From the NCBI RefSeq assembly GCF_040412425.1, contig NC_089749.1, positions 38,650,570 through 38,714,569 of the forward strand: a DNA stretch of 64,000 nucleotides, read 5' to 3'. Numbering within the stretch: position 1 is the stretch's first letter; each line of letters starts with the position of its first letter. Below, one piece after another: positions 1 through 11,992 of the stretch. This DNA comes from Macrobrachium rosenbergii (taxonomy: Eukaryota; Arthropoda; Malacostraca; Decapoda; Palaemonidae). The notes under the pieces were generated by a model. It was given only the letters and a program-made list of their open reading frames with translations. It was not told the DNA's origin and did no database searches. A program made the position numbers and the translations under genes.

Positions 1-619
1 AGATTGAGGAAAAAAAGAAAAAAAAAATAAATAAATAAATAAACCTGAAAACCTTAAAAAGATATCATTAGCCTTTCATGGAGTTCATTCCTCCACTAAT
101 GGCACAAGTGAGAACCGACTCCCAAATGTCCGCATCCCTACCCTACCCCAAAGGGGATGGCACAACATGATTAGAGTGGCTCAAGTGTAAGCCAACCCGC
201 TTGATAGGCCTGAGAGCATTACTAGAATACAATCATCCCCACCCTAATCACATTATGGGCAAACCAGACAGAATGCCAAGAGTCCTATTCCCAGAACTAG
301 ACCCCCCTGGAATCCGTGGTCCAGTCCCGTAGAATAGTTCCGCCTGAAAACTCGGGTCTGAACATTATCGGGCAGTTGATGGTCCTGCCACGGTTCTCAC
401 TATTTAGCTTCGGATGTAAACCCAATCCCAGCTATGATACCTTTTCCTATTTACCAGGTCCAAGAAATTTGTACGAAAGTGAAAATATCCACGCCATTTA
501 AATCGAAAGGTTTGTAGGTGATCCGTCAGGGACCGGGCTCTTATTCTTCATAAGAACGAAGAAGAAAAGCCAGGGCCCCTTACCCCCTCACCACGTGAAG
601 GAACCTACTTCGAGGGGGG
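1..619 (-). mobile_element. 5' end (5'UTR) of a minus-strand I-group LINE, body off-window
   Basis: This stretch is nearly identical to 54545-55161, which lies between the ORF1 start and the 5' terminus of LINE G, so it is the 5' untranslated region of another copy of that family. The ORF1 start codon should lie just left of position 1. It contains an internal A-rich (AAAT)n tract at about 10-45. The 5' terminus is set by the match ending at CTACTTCGAGGGG near 619, where DIRS-type minisatellite sequence begins. The 61-codon open frame at 316-501 is conserved in both copies but shows no coding signature; I treat it as UTR. Confidence 0.75.
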
Positions 620-1375
620 CAGACATCATAACCTCTGGGGCAGCTGGCAGGAACACAACGGAAGCGGCCCTGGGCACGACCACCAGGAGAAGCAGCAGGC
701 ATGATCAGGACAGCTGATGCAGGAGCTACAGCAGAGGTTCAGAAGGCAGGAGCTACTGCAACGGCCAGGAACGTCACTTCCACAAGGCGACTTCCTTCAC
801 CTTAACGCTGACATTTTCTAAAGTGTGGCGGACATCGTACCTCCAGGGCAGCTGGCAGGAACACAACGGAAGCAGCCCAGGCACGACCACTAGGAGACGT
901 AGCAGGCACGATCAGGACAGCTGATGCAGGAGCAAAGGAAGCGTTCGGAAGGCAGGAGCTACTGCAACGGACAGAAATGTCACATGAAAGTCACCAACAG
1001 CAACAGGAACAATTACGGTGGCTGCGGCAGGAGACCAGGAAGAGCAAGGTTATCACAAATCCTCGGTTTGTATTAATAAAAGTCAAACATGTATGTATAC
1101 ACAAAAATACAGAAAAATCCCACCGGGATAATAAGAACTTAACGACAGTCAGGAAGAGAGAACCGAAAACATGTCTGCAACGCATGATGGCCGAAAGCAA
1201 ACTGGAATGTTTACATCCGGGCAGGTGGGTATTCCCACCTACCTGGCGATAGTGCAGTTGACTATTTTGCCTTGTAACCACCTTGCTCAAGAGTTTAACG
1301 GCACGTTTCAGCCCTACGCTGAAAAGTAATTCAAAATGTAAAGGACCGACGGTTTGTATATCGTTTCAGAACAAA
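620..1375 (-). mobile_element. DIRS beta-0: right-end remnant
   Basis: This is the right-hand end of a DIRS-type element: two units of the roughly 235-bp minisatellite, then about 330 bp including the right inverted terminal repeat. It aligns with 12400-12733 and 19720-20037, the same ends of beta-a and beta-b. It ends at CAGAACAAA next to the left terminus of the following element. The minus-strand LINE at 1-619 cuts it on the left. No coding sequence remains. Confidence 0.7.
625..985. repeat. 235-bp minisatellite, about 1.6 units
   Basis: Two imperfect units share the core GGGCAGCTGGCAGGAACACA (about 638 and 847) and GGCAGGAGCTACTGCAACGG (about 743 and 953). The same unit occurs three times at 18172-18800 in DIRS beta-b, so the array belongs to the element rather than to the locus. 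Confidence 0.75.
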
Positions 1376-1382
1376 ATAACAA

Positions 1383-1712
1383 TTTTTAAAGTAAATTGTA
1401 TTTTTCCTAAATATACAAACCCTCGGTCCTTTACATTAGGAATTACTTTCAGGCGTAGGCTGGGAACGGCCATTAAACTCTTGAGCAAGGTGGTTAAGCA
1501 GTAATTACCGCCAGGTAGGCGGGGATACCCGCCTGCCCGGATGTAAATGTTCCACTTTGCCTTTCAGTCCAGGTTCAGATTAAGGGGTGGCATGAGGTGG
1601 GCATAAAGCGTTAAGGACCTCGGGTTTGTATAGTTAGGAAAAATACACTTTACTTTAAAAATTATTATTTGTTCCGACACAATATACAAACCGTCGGTCC
1701 TTTACATTACGA
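1383..1712. repeat. DIRS internal complementary region and left terminal arm
   Basis: The left terminal sequence (about 1380-1430, core ATACAAACCCTCGGTCCTTT) recurs inverted at about 1612-1670. It is followed immediately by the inverse of the right terminal sequence (TTTGTTCCGACACAATATAC at about 1670). This is the diagnostic DIRS layout, in which an internal region is complementary to the two joined element ends and templates completion of the ends during replication. The same layout is present in beta-b, beta-c and alpha. Confidence 0.8.
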
Positions 1713-2043
1713 AGACTCACTGGTTGGAGGGAGGAATCTCAGTGAGTCTCCTGAACTGACTGGAGTTCTACAAACCTTGGTTACTCCTCCTGGTCGAAAG
1801 AGCGAGGAGTAGCGTGCCTCTGACATATTGATCGGAGTGTAGGAACTGCAAGATCAAATGTCAGATGCTGGACCTTTTCGCATGAGTGAGGAAACGTAAC
1901 TCCTACGAAATAGGCTGGAAGGATCTAGAGTCACAGGCAGTAAGGAGAAGCCGAGATAGGGTTCCCTTATTGCCAGTCTCTCCTTCCTCCCCTTGCTAGA
2001 GCAAGGAGCAGAATTGCTCCTATGATTCAATAAGAAAAATAGA

Positions 2044-3420
2044 ATGGGTGCTCGATGTGTAGTCTTACCACATCAGTGCCAGTTCCAGCAGCTATTGGTT
2101 CGAGTCCTAAGGAGGAGAAGTTGGAGGACGGGGAAGGAGGAGGAAGAGAGGCCAGTCACTCTCGGAATCCTTCTCACTTCCACAACCAACGCCTTAGGCG
2201 AGATGCAACTCGTCCTCTTGAAGGAGCCGGGTAAGACAACACAATTTGTTGAGCAGCCACCACAGAGCCAAGCAAAAAGGGTTCCAAGGGACTGTGGGCA
2301 AGACCGAAGGAAGAAGACAAGAGTGTGGCCTAAGAGATCACGTCTTGCTTCCAGACCAACAGAAACTTCCAGAATGCGAGGGATGGACCAAGCCATTGAC
2401 TTCGTGAGCTCTTGGGTGAAAGGCACCGGTATCGTCGTCATCAGCTGCCAAGTACCTCCTTTGATCGCTTCATGAAGTCAGCAGGAAGATGTGTCCTTAG
2501 ACACTTCTTCCTTGGGAGAGACAGTACTAGCGGAAACGTTGACGACATCCAGGTTAGGAATGTCAAGCCTTTCGGAAAGTACCACAGCTCCCAATAGGAC
2601 AAAGTAACAAATGATCTGGATCATCGACACCAAGTCCAAGGAGGAGGGGAACAAGAAGGACTCGAACCCAACAGCAGATGCCAATGGATTCGGAGTCCAC
2701 CTACGACATCCGAGAAGGAGTCGAGGTATGATCCCCAAACATGTTCTTCCATCTTCTACGCCAAGGCCAGGGTAAGATGAGAGATGGTCCTAAGAGGGCA
2801 TATCTCTATCCAACGACTCTCGTAAGGCGCGTGCAGAGCACGGACAGGAACCCTAAATGAGAGTCGCATGCCACCCACGAAACAGTTCCATGGGAGAGCA
2901 CGACTGAAGAAGCGTTTCGTCCATAGCTGACTCTCGACTGAGGAGACGTAGGCTACTTCAGATAGAAGACTAGGTCGCAAGGGCCTACGTTCTTCACAAA
3001 TGAAAGGGAGAGAAGCAATCCTTGGCGGAGAAGACGAGGAAGTCCAGACTTGACGAGTGACTCTGACCCGAGAAGAAGTTCCGGCAACGACACCACCAGC
3101 AAAGACGGATCCAGTCCCTGGGACAGTGTTGCAGAGGACTTCAAGGGATATCCAGCTATATCCGTTGCCGCTCGGTGAAAAAGCCTGTGCTTGCAAGGAA
3201 AGCTGGAAAGTATCCCAGTCCTGAACACACACGGATGTACTGCCTCAAGAACCGCTTCTTGTGTAAGCTGCTACAGGAGGTTGGGTCAAGCGGAATTCTT
3301 CTCGATGCCTCGGCAATCAGGTCGGATGAAGGCAAAGTCTTCAAGTATTTGTCTGTAACTCGGGGTGAGCAATGTTTGTGAACCCCTAGCGAAACGGACA
3401 AATACGCAGGGAAAAAAAAC
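2044..3420 (-). pseudogene. Decayed DIRS tyrosine recombinase (beta-a)
   Basis: Fragments in three minus frames resemble the recombinase of beta-c. The block at about 2478-2738 matches the stretch before the catalytic H-x-x-R box, including the segment equivalent to VSKNTISFWL. The block at 2073-2441 corresponds to the HEVR to YLR region but is frameshifted. The block at 2756-3401 corresponds to the N-terminal core-binding part. There is no continuous frame and the catalytic residues are not recoverable in phase. Beta-b carries many of the same lesions. Confidence 0.6.
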
Positions 3421-3969
3421 GTCGAGATCGAGTTTTCACTAAAAAGACAGCATGCCTCAACAGAGCGGCCCCTGGTCTGGTATGAAGGAGCGAGAAAAAA
3501 CTACCGACTTGTGTGCAGGGAGGCAACAGAAGGACGGTAGGGATTTCTCAGTCGAGCAGACTCTGCATGAATCTTTGTGAAGAAAGAGTGAGCAGCATGT
3601 TCCGTCCCGATCACTCAAACCCAAGGCCAGGCTTGCCTACCAATACATCCCCACCAGGAATGCATCTGGTTAACTGAGCTGTCGAGTGTGCAATAGAACA
3701 ACACTCGATTGATTAATTGATTAATTGTGGGTTATCTGGCATCACAACTACCAGGGTCACCGACGCCGAATACTAAATGTGATCTTTTCACTTTTATAGT
3801 ATGTTATAAAAATTAAAATTAAAATTCTGCTAAACAGAACTACATATAAATTTTATTAAAAAGAAGAAACAAAAAAGAAAACTAACTAAAATAAATAAAT
3901 AAATAAATAAATATATAAAATTCTGCTAAAAAGAACTATTAATAAATTTCATCCGATAAACAGTATAAC

Positions 3970-6900
3970 TTAAGAAAAAAAAAAAAATTTGAGAAGACCA
4001 GCTTCTTTGATAAAAGAGATAACATTATTAATACAAATACTTTCTCCCAACAGTTTTGCCATGTTATAATTACCACCTGCTTCACTGCTATTTGATAAAA
4101 AAAGATTCCTAAGTTCCACCAGACTGGGACACTCAACCAGCAAATGCCTAACAGTCAATGGAACCAAGCAATTGTCACAGAAGGGCTCATTCTCCCCATT
4201 CATCACAAAGCCGAGAGTTAAACGTGTATGGCCAATACATAATCTACACAATACAACCTCCCACTTCCTTGGCATTAGGTCATATTTCCAAGGGTGTCTG
4301 ACTAGTGATTTCTTTCATTTTATTGGGGCCTACTCTGTCCCACTGAAGTGCCCATAATTGCTGGATGGATTTCCATATAATATGGAATGCATCACGATAT
4401 GGAACAGGACATTTTCTGGGTATCAAAATTTGTGCTGCTAATTTGGCTAGCTGGTCTGCCTTTTCATTTCCTGATATGTTCACATGGGCAGGAACCCAAC
4501 AAAAAGAAACAACGCTTCCTCTACAATGGTGCAAGAAGATCCACTGCAAGATCTTCAACACTAAGGGATGATCAGTATTGAAGACTTCCAGGGACTCTAA
4601 GGCACTTTTAGAGTCACAAAATATTGTGTAGCTAGACACTGGGAGTGTTGCAATATGTTCCAGTGCTACTAAGATGCCATACAGCTCAGCTGTAAAGTTT
4701 GAAGCAACTGAAGGAAGCGCACCTCTTCTTCAAGAAAAGATTCACTAAAAACTCCATAACCAACGCCAGCATTGGATTTGGAACCATCTGTAAATATAAA
4801 TCTTGTATCCATATGCTCTGAAGCATGCTCTAAAAATATTGCCCTCATTTCCTCATCAGATTTATCCCTCTTTGCTCCACTGAAATACCTGCAGAATTTC
4901 ACAGCAGGTAACTTCCAGACAGAAGTAATGGGATACACAAAAGGAAGTATGGGGATTTTTCCAATATTTGTATCCTCTAAAATCTTTTTAATTCTATAGC
5001 TAAAAGGAGTAGAATACCTTGGATGATTTTCATAAAAACTGTTAAAAATATTTCTGTTTGCCACAGCAAATGCCAGAGATTTGGAAAGTCTTTTCACTCT
5101 AAACCAGTGTCGAAGTAATGATGACTAACGATAGAGTTCAAGGGGTATTTCTCCTGCATCAACTAACAAACTAGATATTGGTGATGAACGAAAAGCTCCT
5201 GTGGCTATACGAATACCTGAATGATGAACAGAATCTAAAATTTTTAAGTTAGATGAAGAGGCTGAAGAATATACTTCACAACCGTATGACAGCTTTGATA
5301 AGATGAAGGTTTTATGAAGCTTTAGTATAAGATTTCTACTAGCTCCCCAACTGATATGGGACAGCACTTTCAAGATGTGTAGAGCTTCTAGGCACTTTGC
5401 TTTGATATGTTTGATATGGGGGACCCAAGTCATTCTGCTGTCAAAAATTAGGCCTAAGAAACGCGCTTGTTCTACACATGGGATTCTATGGCCATACAAA
5501 TAGAGGTCTGGATCAGGATGTACTCCCCTAATCCGGCAGAAGTGGACAGCAGTAGTCTTGCTTACAGAGATTTGAAAACCCTGTTTCTCAGCCCAACTTG
5601 TTATTTTATTTATCGTTAATTGTAACTTTCTTTCGGCTACAGTCATCCAGGTGGCAGCAAAAGATATTGACAGGTCATCCACAAATAACATCTTTAAGAC
5701 CTCTTTTGGAATAACAGATGTAACACTGTTTATGGCCAGAGCAAAAGTGTTACACTGAGAACACTGCCCTGGGGAACACCTTCTTGGCACCTTTTCTGAT
5801 AAAGTACTGCCAACTTTAACTTTAAAATACCTACGATGTAAAAATGATCTGACAAATAAAGGTAATTTTCCTCATAGACCACTATTATGCATTGTCTTGA
5901 GAATTCCATGTCTCCAGGCAGTGTCATATGCCCTTCTATATCAAAAAACACTGTCACATGGTGTTGTTTGGAGGCAAATGCTTCACAGACAGAGGTTTCA
6001 AGTTGCAGTAAGGTATCCAGTGTGGAGTGCATTTTTCGAAAGCCACACTAAGAAGGTGTTAAGATACTGTTGTGCCCTAAATACCACATCAGCCTTACAT
6101 TTACCATTTTTTCCATTAATTTACACAAACAGCAAGTTAATGCAATGGGGCAGTAACTCGCTGCATAGAGAGGATCTTTTCCAGGCTTAAGAAATGGTAA
6201 CATGGTTGCCAATTCCCATATGCTAGGGTAGCTGCTTTCATCCCATATTCTATTGATAATGCTGATTATAAAAAGTTTTGTGTTCCTTGAAATGTGTTTA
6301 AACATTTCATAAGGAATCTCATCTGGGCCACGGGCAGTGTTCTTGCTCCTGGCTAAAGCAGAGTCAAATTCCCTTTCAGAAAAAGGCATATTGTAAGATT
6401 CACTTTTGTTTGATGAAAAATCAAGTACCTGTTGTTCTTCCATCATTCTGAAATGATGTCCTGGGGAACTATCTGATTTTTCAGAGACTCGAGCAAAGTG
6501 TTCAGAAAATATATTACTAACTTCTGTGGCATCAGTGACATGGTTATTATTTACTTTAAGGACTGGAGGAGGATTGGGTGTAAATTTACCCTGAATTTTT
6601 TTTATTTTCTTCCAAATGCTGCTGACTGGTGTTCTGCTGTTAATAGAGGATACATATCCTGCCCCTGATTGTCTTCTGGCAGCTTTCATAGCTTTTCGAA
6701 ATCGTGCCCTACACTGTTTATAAGTGATGACATTATCCACAGTGCGATGTCTACGGCACCTGGTCAGTGATGACCTTGCAGCTCGATGTAGCAGCCTTAA
6801 TTCTTCTGACCACCATGGAACTGGCCGTCTCCTGAAAAGTCCTTTACTTCGAGGAATTGAATGTAAGCCTGCAGTATGGAAAGTTCCATTGAGTAGATCG

Positions 6901-7690
6901 ATGGCGTCATCTACACTTGGGAAATCTTTGGCATCCCCTTCCAACTCACTCAAATCTTTGAATTTTTTCCAATTTGCTTTCTCTAAGCACCATCGTGGTG
7001 ATCTTGGGATAGGTGGACCATCATTGGTGCTGATTATAATTGGAGAATGGTCACTGGTATGCCAGTCATCTCTTGTTCTCCAACTAAAATCAACACTGCA
7101 ATTAGAGCTACAAATTGAAAGGTCAATGCAGGAGACAGTACCAGTTTGAATGTGATAATGAGTAGGTTCTCCAGTATTAAGAAGGCCTATATCTTCATTT
7201 TCTACGATAGATGCCATCATATTCCCTTTTTGGTTTGATGTTACATCTCCCCACAATGGATGTCTGCTGTTGAAGTCACCAAGAAGAAGAAATGGCTCTG
7301 GTAGCTGCCACATTAAGGATATTAAGTCCTCTAGGGGAGACATGACTATTGGGTGGAATGTAAAGGGAACATATAGTATATTGCCTTCTTAAATTAATCC
7401 GTACAGCCACAGCTTGAAGCGGAGTGTTTAGTTTTACTTTGTAGTGTGGAGTATCGCGACGGATGTAGATGAGGGATCCACCGTGATTTCCCACTTCCAA
7501 ATCAAATTCAGTTCTGAAGTGAACATATTCCCTAGGACAAGGGGTATATTCACCTAGCATGGTCTCTGCAAACATACCCCAACAGGAGAATGCTCATAGA
7601 GCAAAAGCTTCAAAGAGCAAAGCTTCAATCATACTTTGCTCGAGTCCCTGACAGTTCCACTGAATTATGGAAGTGAATTTATTTCTGTCT
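3970..7690 (-). pseudogene. LINE A ORF2: endonuclease, reverse transcriptase, RNase H
   Basis: Reading from 7690 downward there is an APE-type endonuclease (segments with LLLGDFNSRHPLWGD and TSDHSPIII at about 7280-7030) and RT fingers with the LMEKMVNVRL block at about 6090. RT then continues in a second frame (GVPQGSVLS at about 5750) and a third (catalytic FVDD at about 5690). RNase H follows in pieces: IFTDGSKSNAGVGYG at about 4770 and FCDSKSALESLE plus WVPAHVNISGNEKADQLA at about 4620-4440. A Cys-rich C-terminal tail (FCDNCLV, HLLVECPS) lies at 3970-4275. Frameshifts lie near 7340-7280, 6050, 5790, 5100, 4650 and 4278. In life it would nick target DNA and reverse-transcribe LINE RNA. Confidence 0.85.
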
Positions 7691-7760
7691 GGGACCATCA
7701 GTATGGTTCCTTTTACAAGGTTGGGAGGGTTCTTTTTTCTACTTGGGGAGGGCAATTTAA

Positions 7761-9854
7761 CCCTTTAACGCCGAAGCCCTATTTTCAAAAACGTCTCCTT
7801 TGGCTCCTTTTTTCTCATTGCCTGAAGTTTAGTATGCAACCATCAGAAATAAAAAAATATCATTATCATATATAAATATTGGAATATATGACAGCAAAAA
7901 AAAAACTCGATATAATTGTATACAAATCGCTGTAAGGAAAACGGTTGAAGCTAATGAGTTAATTTTTTTAGTTGTATTGTACACTAAATTGCGATGATTT
8001 TGGTATATAACAGATTGTAAAACGATTAAAGCAACACAGAGAAAATATTATCACAAAATGATGCATGAATTAGTAACACACGGACGTAAAAAAGTTTTTT
8101 TCAAAAATTCACCAAAAATCAAAATATTGTGCTAGAGACTTTCCAATTGTGCCAAAATGAAGGAAATTGATTGAATATTACTAGGCTGTAAATTTTTTAG
8201 CTTACAATTGCATTTTTGAACCATTTCGATCGAGTTAAAGTTGACCGAAGGTTGATTTTTTCTATTTATCGTTATTTCGATGTAAATATAAAAAAACTGT
8301 GAAGAGCTAAAAGAATGATATATTTTTTGTTGTATTCTACATGAAATTGCGCACATTTTGATGTATAACACTTTATGTAACGAATAATATGAAACAGCGA
8401 AAAAATTACAGCAAGTTGACGCAAGAAATGACAGGATTTTCAGCAGAGTACGAGCGTGCGGAGCGAAGGAAAATTTTTTTTTCAAAAATTCACCAAAAAT
8501 CTACATATTGTGCTAGAGACTTTCCGTTTGTTGCAAAATGATTGATTGTTACTCGAATGTAATAATTATGGCTTACGGATGCGTTTTTCGATCATTTCGG
8601 TCAAGTCAAAGTTGACCGAATGTTAAAATTTTGTCAGTTATCGTGATTTCGGCGAAAATATTAAAAAACTGTGAAGAGCTAAAGGAATGACATATTTTTT
8701 GTTGTATTCTACATGAAATTTCGCACATTTTGATGTATAACACTTTATGTAACGAATAATATGAAACGGCGAAAAAATTACGGCAAGCTGACGCAAGAAA
8801 TGACAGGATTTTTAGCGGAGTTCGCAGCCAAGCGGAGGAAAATTTTTTTCAAAAATTCACCAAAATTCTAAATATTGTGCTAGAGACTTTCCGTTTGTTG
8901 CAAAATGAAGGTAAATGATTGATTATTACTCGAATGTAATAATTATGGCTTACGGATGCATTTTTCTATCATTTCGGTTGAGTCAAAGTTGACCAATGTT
9001 AAAATTTTGTCAGTTATCGTGATTTTCGATGTAAATATTAAAACACTGTGAAGAGCTAAAGGAATGATATATTTTTGTTGTATTCTACATGAAATTGCAC
9101 ACATTTTGATGTATAACACTTTATGTAACGAATAATATGAAATGGCGAAAAAATTACGGCAAGCTGACGCAAGAAATGACAGGATTTTCAGCGGAGTTCA
9201 GACACCAGGGAGCGGAGGAAAATTTTTTTTTTCAAAAATTCACCAAAATTCTAAATATTGTGCTAGAGACTTTCCGTTTGTTGCAAAATGAAGGTAAATG
9301 ATTGTTACTCAAATGTAATAATTATGGCTTACGGATGCGTTTTTTTTTGATCATTTCGGTTGAGTCAAAGTTGACCGAATGTTAAAATTCACTTTGGATG
9401 CTGGGTCCTTCTCCAGCATCCCAGTCTAAAACTCGCCTCACACGCTCACTTCCGACAGGCAGTATGCGCCTTCACGGTCCTGACGCCTTTGTGACATCTC
9501 TGCAAACGTTCTGTTGCAGCACGAATACGCCTAACACTCGCAAAGTTCAACAAAACACGCCCAAATCAAAATATCGCCCCCCATGCAAGGTGCTGCTCTG
9601 ATGCTCTCTGATGCGAGATGGGGAAATTCAATGATGCTTTTAGTCTGGGCGACGCCAGAAACAAAACAACAGCTGGATCCGTGAACTCCCAGCATCCGCC
9701 GAGGCGCGGGATTTGAAATCTTCCACAAACTAGGCCTACAATTATTTTTCCGCAATATTTAAAAAAGCATTTTCAGTCGACGTTTGCAACGTCCACTCGG
9801 CATTTGACAGACAATTTTGGACAACGTTTAAAACGTCCAACAGGCGTTTAAGGG
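7761..9854. mobile_element. TTAA-flanked MITE (piggyBac-like), 2.1 kb
   Basis: The element is bounded by TTAA at 7757-7760 and 9855-9858. Its ends are inverted: CCCTTTAACGCC on the left, GGCGTTTAAGGG on the right. TTAA duplication is the hallmark of piggyBac-type transposition. It separates LINE A ORF2 from ORF1 sequence. There is no transposase frame; the interior is a tandem array (see 7860-9390) plus a unique right part from about 9390. It is therefore non-autonomous. Confidence 0.8.
7860..9390. repeat. Tandem array, about 380-bp period, about 4 units, inside the MITE
   Basis: The marker GCTAGAGACTTTCC occurs at 8131, 8512, 8879 and 9262, giving periods of 381, 367 and 383 bp. Each unit also carries CAAAGTTGACC, GTGAAGAGCTAAA and GATGTATAACACTTTATGTA in the same order. 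The units are AT-rich and non-coding. The 8132-8485 minus open frame is a chance frame in the array. Confidence 0.85.
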
Positions 9855-9858
9855 TTAA

Positions 9859-11330
9859 TGGGCAGTTTTGTTGGCTTCTTGGGGGGAATAACCACCTTGA
9901 AAGAGCCAACATCCTTTCCTTCAGTGTCTTTGACACCGAGGGGTTTTTTAGTTTCTTTTCTCTCCGTCTCAATCAAGACGGAGAGAGCAGAGGTGTTCTC
10001 TAAAGAGACTTCCTCATCTGTCTTGCTATTGCTGGCAGTAGCCAGCTCTGCCTTTAAAGAGGCAGAAGCACCAGCGGACCAGCATCTGCTGGTTTGCCCT
10101 CCAAAGAGGAGTTGGCACCAACAGAAGCTGGCACTGGGCCAGCAAGTGCTGGCCCCGCCTCCAAAGAGGCAGATGGTGGAGGGTGTGTCTCAACTGACAC
10201 TTCAATTTTTCTTAGCTCTAAGTTGACGTCTTCCTTGTTAGTTCTACTGAACCTTGTCTTTGCATTACCATCATCAATAGATTCTGATGAATCTGTTAGG
10301 CGTCTTTTCAGCGATTCTTTTTTTGACTCTACCTTTGTGCTTCTTATTTTGGTTACTTTATTTGTCTCTTTCTGTTGGTTTCTAAGTTTTGCTACTACTG
10401 AGGCAAAACTTAGACCAGGTCTTACAATCTTAGCTTTTGCTCTCTCTCTTGCTTCCTTAAAAGTTATCCTTTCCATCACTTTAATGCCTGAATTTCTTCT
10501 TCAAATAAATATATATCACACTGTTGAGATGATGATGCATGTCCTCACCACAGTGAACACATTTAGGTTCCCTTGTGCACATACCATGCTCATCATCTCC
10601 ACAGTTGACACAAACCGCAGGATTTTCTTGTATTTTTGACTGAAGGGTGTGTCCGAAACGTTGGCAGTGGAAACACCTTCTGGGCCTCGGGATGTACTGT
10701 TTTATTTTGTATCTATGCCAGGCTGCAGAGACATACTCTGGGAGTCTTAACGTATTGAATGTCAATATCAAGGTAGGTTGAGGTATCCGATCTCTATCCA
10801 CCTTCTTTGTGATCCTGTTCACCTTAATTACACCCTGATCTTTCAATTCATTTGAAAGTTTCTCCTCAGAGAAACCCATTAGCTGAGGGGCATAAATCAA
10901 ACCCTTGCTGCAGTTCAAGCTGGAGTGGGGAGTGCACTCCACCATAACTCCCGCAAGGGCCGACAAACTCATCAACTTCATACTTTCCTCTGGGGAGATA
11001 CTCTCTACCAGGAGCATATTACTGTTCTGAGGGGATATTTTCGGTTGTCTGCCACAACATTTACAATTTCCCTGTTTACCTCAAAAATATCAATATTGTC
11101 ACCATTGAGCTTCAAATTCAAATATTTTTCATATGAGTTGGGTACAAAGACCCCAGGAACTATTTCATACTTCTTGCTTTTCTTTATTGCAAATGGTTCC
11201 AGTGTGACAATACTGGAACCAGATGCTTTTTGTTGGGGATTCCTGGCTGTATTCTTTCTTGCCTGGCACTGGGTCGTGTCTGATTGTCATTTGGCCCAGG
11301 GGTACTAATTTCAACATGGGGACCTTCCAT
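9859..11330 (-). pseudogene. LINE A ORF1: nucleic-acid-binding gag-like protein
   Basis: The clearest block is 10481-11017. It carries zinc-knuckle motifs CFHCQRFGHTLQSK, VCVNCGDDEHGMC and CVHCGEDMHH at its C-terminal half. The downstream frame 10054-10479 is a Lys/Ser-rich tail (MMERITFKEARERAKAKIV and following), with a frameshift near 10480. The most distal part (9859-10050) continues to the MITE boundary. The N-terminal part (11020-11330) is frameshifted. Order and motifs match ORF1 of LINE G (53060-54550). Its role would be to coat LINE RNA in the ribonucleoprotein. Confidence 0.75.
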
Positions 11331-11340
11331 GAAAAAATTG

Positions 11341-11875
11341 GTAAAAAAAAAAAAAAAAAAAAAAAAAACTGCTGGTGAACACTGAAGAAGTACCATTGAC
11401 TTTTCATGGGGCCCTTTTCTCAGCTAATGACACCAGTAGGAACTGACTCCCAGATGACCACCCCTTACCCTACCCAAAAAGGGATAGCACCAACATATCA
11501 GAGAGGCACAAGTGTAAGCCTAGCCCGCTTGTTGGGACCGAGACTATTACTAGAATACAATCATCCCCACTCTCACTATGTTGGTGGGCATACTGGAAAA
11601 TATGTTGGGAGTCCTACCCCTAATAACAGCCCACCCCTGGAATCCACGGGCTGATCTCAGGGATAGTTCCGCCTTCAGGGTGTCAATATGACATCATACT
11701 AACACCCTTCTGGTCCAAACATCATCGGATTGGGTGACGCTCCCAATCAGAGTTCCCACATTTAGCTTCGAACATGAACCCCAATCCAAGGTATGATGCC
11801 CTTTCCTTTCACACAGACAGGAAATTTAATGAAGGTGGAAATATCCACACTATGTAAGCCAAAGAGTTGGAAAAT
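11341..11875 (-). mobile_element. LINE A 5'UTR
   Basis: This is a diverged homologue of 1-619 and 54560-55161, following the same order of blocks (A-run, CTGACTCCCAGATG, TAGAATACAATCATCCCCAC, TTTAGCTTCGAACATGAACC, GAAATATCCAC). Similarity is lost after about 11870. The distal 5' end present in LINE G (the CTTCGAGGGG terminus) is therefore missing or replaced here. Confidence 0.65.
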
Positions 11876-11992
11876 ATACATATATATATACATATATACA
11901 TACACATATACATATACATATATATATATATACATATATATATATACACATATATACATATACATATATACACATACATATACATATATAGA
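11875..11992. repeat. TA/CATA microsatellite
   Basis: About 115 bp of (TA)n interspersed with CATA and CACATA. The open frames across it on both strands (Tyr/Ile/Met-rich peptides) are artefacts of the repeat. It sits at the LINE A 5' boundary and hides the true junction. Confidence 0.9.

Larger units (their letters stand above)
1377..3708 (-). mobile_element. DIRS beta-a, left part (interrupted by LINE A)
   Basis: The left inverted terminal repeat starts at AACAATTTTTAAAG and is followed by the internal complementary region near 1650-1715 and a decayed tyrosine-recombinase region. It aligns along its length with beta-b (12859-15165). The alignment stops exactly after CACTCGA at 3708, where the 3' end of LINE A begins; beta-b continues uninterrupted there with GTACCTGC. 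The matching right part is at about 12190-12733. The portion equivalent to about 15170-19500 of beta-b is missing. Confidence 0.75.
3709..11875 (-). mobile_element. LINE A: I-group non-LTR retrotransposon, with a MITE inside
   Basis: The element runs right to left: 5'UTR about 11341-11875, ORF1 about 9859-11330, ORF2 about 3970-7690, 3'UTR 3709-3970. The 3' tail is a short ATTAATCA-type repeat at 3709-3730, not poly(A). Endonuclease, reverse transcriptase and RNase H are all present in ORF2, which places it in the RNase H-bearing I group. It inserted into DIRS beta-a at 3708/3709. Its exact 5' end is unclear because a TA microsatellite follows. Multiple frameshifts make it defective. Confidence 0.8.

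Noticed and set aside
8132..8485. 117-codon minus frame in the MITE
   Set aside because: Falls within non-coding 380-bp tandem units and is not kept in the neighbouring units.
10094..10639. 181-codon plus-strand frame over the LINE A ORF1 region
   Set aside because: Antisense shadow of the minus-strand ORF1, which carries the zinc knuckles.
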